Positions 14,516-15,618 of a stretch of DNA of 15,618 nucleotides are shown piece after piece. This DNA is from an uncultured Erysipelotrichaceae bacterium. GTDB lineage: Bacteria; Bacillota_I; Bacilli_A; Erysipelotrichales; Erysipelotrichaceae. Where the stretch lies: positions 1 to 15,618 of the forward strand of contig CALUZL010000097.1 of NCBI GenBank assembly GCA_944325295.1, written 5' to 3'. A program made the position numbers and the translations under genes. Numbering within the stretch: the stretch's first letter is position 1; the number at the start of each line of letters is the position of its first letter. The notes beneath the pieces are model-generated. The model searched no databases. It saw only the letters and a list, made by a program, of their open reading frames with translations, and was not told where the DNA came from.

Positions 14516-15618
14516 AGATATCTTTCGCATCGGCCGTGGACCCAGCTCATCACACACGATTGCACCTAAAAGAGCTGCCGATCTTTTCAAACAAGTATAC
14601 GGCCCGCAAGATCGATATGAAGTCGATCTTTACGGTTCACTGGCCCTGACCGGTAAGGGGCATAAAACCGACGAAATCATCATGCAGGCTTTAGATGGTA
14701 AAGCTGTTATCAATTTCAAAAAAGACCTGAGTGTTGCCGAAAATCTTTTTGTGATCAGAGGGTATAAAGGAGTAGACGAAACGGCGGTATGGCATATAAA
14801 GTCACTGGGAGGCGGAGCGATCAAAATCAAAGAATACGACAGTGGCGATGAAAGAGAGGTTTATCCGCATAATACCTTTGATGAGATCAAAAAATATTTA
14901 CGATCAAAAGATATTTCATTATTGGATTACTTATTAGAATATGAACCCGATATACTGGAATACCTTGACGGTTGTTTTGATGTGATGATCACATCTGTAG
15001 AAAGAGGTTTAGAAAAAGAAGGGGTCCTTAGCAAAAAACTCAATGTCTATCGCAGTGCCAAAGATCTTTACCATGAAGGACTTTTGAAAAGTGATGCCGA
15101 TCTCAAAAGAATGGCATATGCCTATGCTGCCGGTGAAGAAAATGCTGACGGACAATACGTCTGTACGGCACCGACACTTGGAAGTTGCGGCGTAGTTGCA
15201 AGTTTTGTCTACAGTTCTTATAAGGACGACGGCTTTAAAAAGTCGGATATTGTAAAGGCGTTGGCTGTAGGCGGACTTTTTGCCAACATCATCAAGACCA
15301 ATGCGACGATTTCCGGCGCAATGGGGGGCTGTCAGGCCGAGATCGGTACGGCTTGTGCACTTGCTGCCAGCGCTATCGCTTTTTTAAAAGGGGCTGACAC
15401 CTATATCGTTGAATACGCAGCGGAGATCGGTATCGAACACCACCTCGGTCTGACCTGCGATCCGGTCATGGGCATGGTTATCATACCCTGCATCGAAAGA
15501 AATGCTATGGCAATACTGCGCAGTTATGACGCCGCTTTACTGGCGCTTAACATTTCTAAATACCACACTCATAATGTATCTTTTGACATGGTCGTCAATT
15601 CCATGAATTATACCGGTA
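14502..15618 (+). CDS. sdaA: L-serine ammonia-lyase, iron-sulfur type, single-chain, 3'-truncated
   Basis: Converts L-serine to pyruvate and ammonia in the cytoplasm using an oxygen-sensitive [4Fe-4S] cluster. The frame is open to the window edge, with 372 codons visible. The N-terminal beta domain carries RIGRGPSSSHTIAPKRAAD (10-28). The alpha domain carries TAPTLGSCGVVAS near 222, SGAMGGCQAEIG with Cys277, TCDPVMG with Cys319 and IPCIERNAM with Cys330. The 42- and 11-residue spacings match the cluster ligands Cys343, Cys385 and Cys396 known in the Legionella enzyme. The cluster ligands sit 66 positions earlier, so the beta domain and linker are compact; one chain carries both domains, unlike B. 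subtilis SdaAA/SdaAB. GGAAGG at 14488-14493, inside holA, is eight bases before the ATG. Confidence 0.93.
   Translation, partial: MQAIKDIFRIGRGPSSSHTIAPKRAADLFKQVYGPQDRYEVDLYGSLALTGKGHKTDEIIMQALDGKAVINFKKDLSVAENLFVIRGYKGVDETAVWHIKSLGGGAIKIKEYDSGDEREVYPHNTFDEIKKYLRSKDISLLDYLLEYEPDILEYLDGCFDVMITSVERGLEKEGVLSKKLNVYRSAKDLYHEGLLKSDADLKRMAYAYAAGEENADGQYVCTAPTLGSCGVVASFVYSSYKDDGFKKSDIVKALAVGGLFANIIKTNATISGAMGGCQAEIGTACALAASAIAFLKGADTYIVEYAAEIGIEHHLGLTCDPVMGMVIIPCIERNAMAILRSYDAALLALNISKYHTHNVSFDMVVNSMNYTG

Overview
The window comes from a low-G+C Firmicute of the class Bacilli, probably an Erysipelotrichia-like lineage. The evidence is the gene order recD2 - alaS (T-box) - ireB - ruvX - DUF1292 - mltG - udk - greA, followed by comEA - comEC - holA. 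These are two blocks recognisable from the Bacillus subtilis yrr/udk/greA and comE/holA regions, here brought together and trimmed (no yrrMNO between mltG and udk, no comEB). By eye G+C is near 40%. TGA is used as a stop (ireB, ruvX, comEC), so this is not a code-4 mollicute. The placement below class is inference. All genes are on the + strand, and I saw no RNA gene other than the T-box leader, no mobile element and no CRISPR array.

Layout. (1) Positions 1-1737 hold the C-terminal three quarters of the RecD2 helicase, cut by the window edge. (2) A consensus-like promoter lies inside the end of recD2. It drives an alanine T-box leader with its intrinsic terminator, and then alaS. (3) Positions 4644-7751 are a tight housekeeping run: IreB, RuvX/YqgF, a DUF1292 protein, the MltG transglycosylase, uridine kinase and GreA. 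(4) Positions 7785-11244 are the accessory part: a small membrane-anchored protein with two Ig-like domains, and a 912-residue secreted thioester/SpaA-type surface protein with no recognisable wall anchor. (5) Positions 11237-14515 carry the DNA-uptake genes comEA and comEC and the polymerase III delta subunit holA, all with overlapping ends. (6) From 14502 to the window end is an iron-sulfur L-serine ammonia-lyase, truncated at the 3' edge.

Working together: translation and its tRNA-charge sensor (alaS), envelope growth (IreB as a PASTA-kinase substrate, MltG), transcription fidelity (GreA), nucleotide salvage (Udk) and DNA metabolism (RecD2, RuvX, ComEA/EC, HolA) share this neighbourhood. 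From greA onward I found no terminator. Gaps are at most 46 bases and four successive gene pairs overlap, so the surface protein, competence, holA and serine-lyase genes could lie on one transcript. The least explained parts are the two surface proteins (7785-11244), especially the large protein's unfamiliar middle, its missing anchor, and its overlap with comEA. I did not find a clearly new defence or mobile system.
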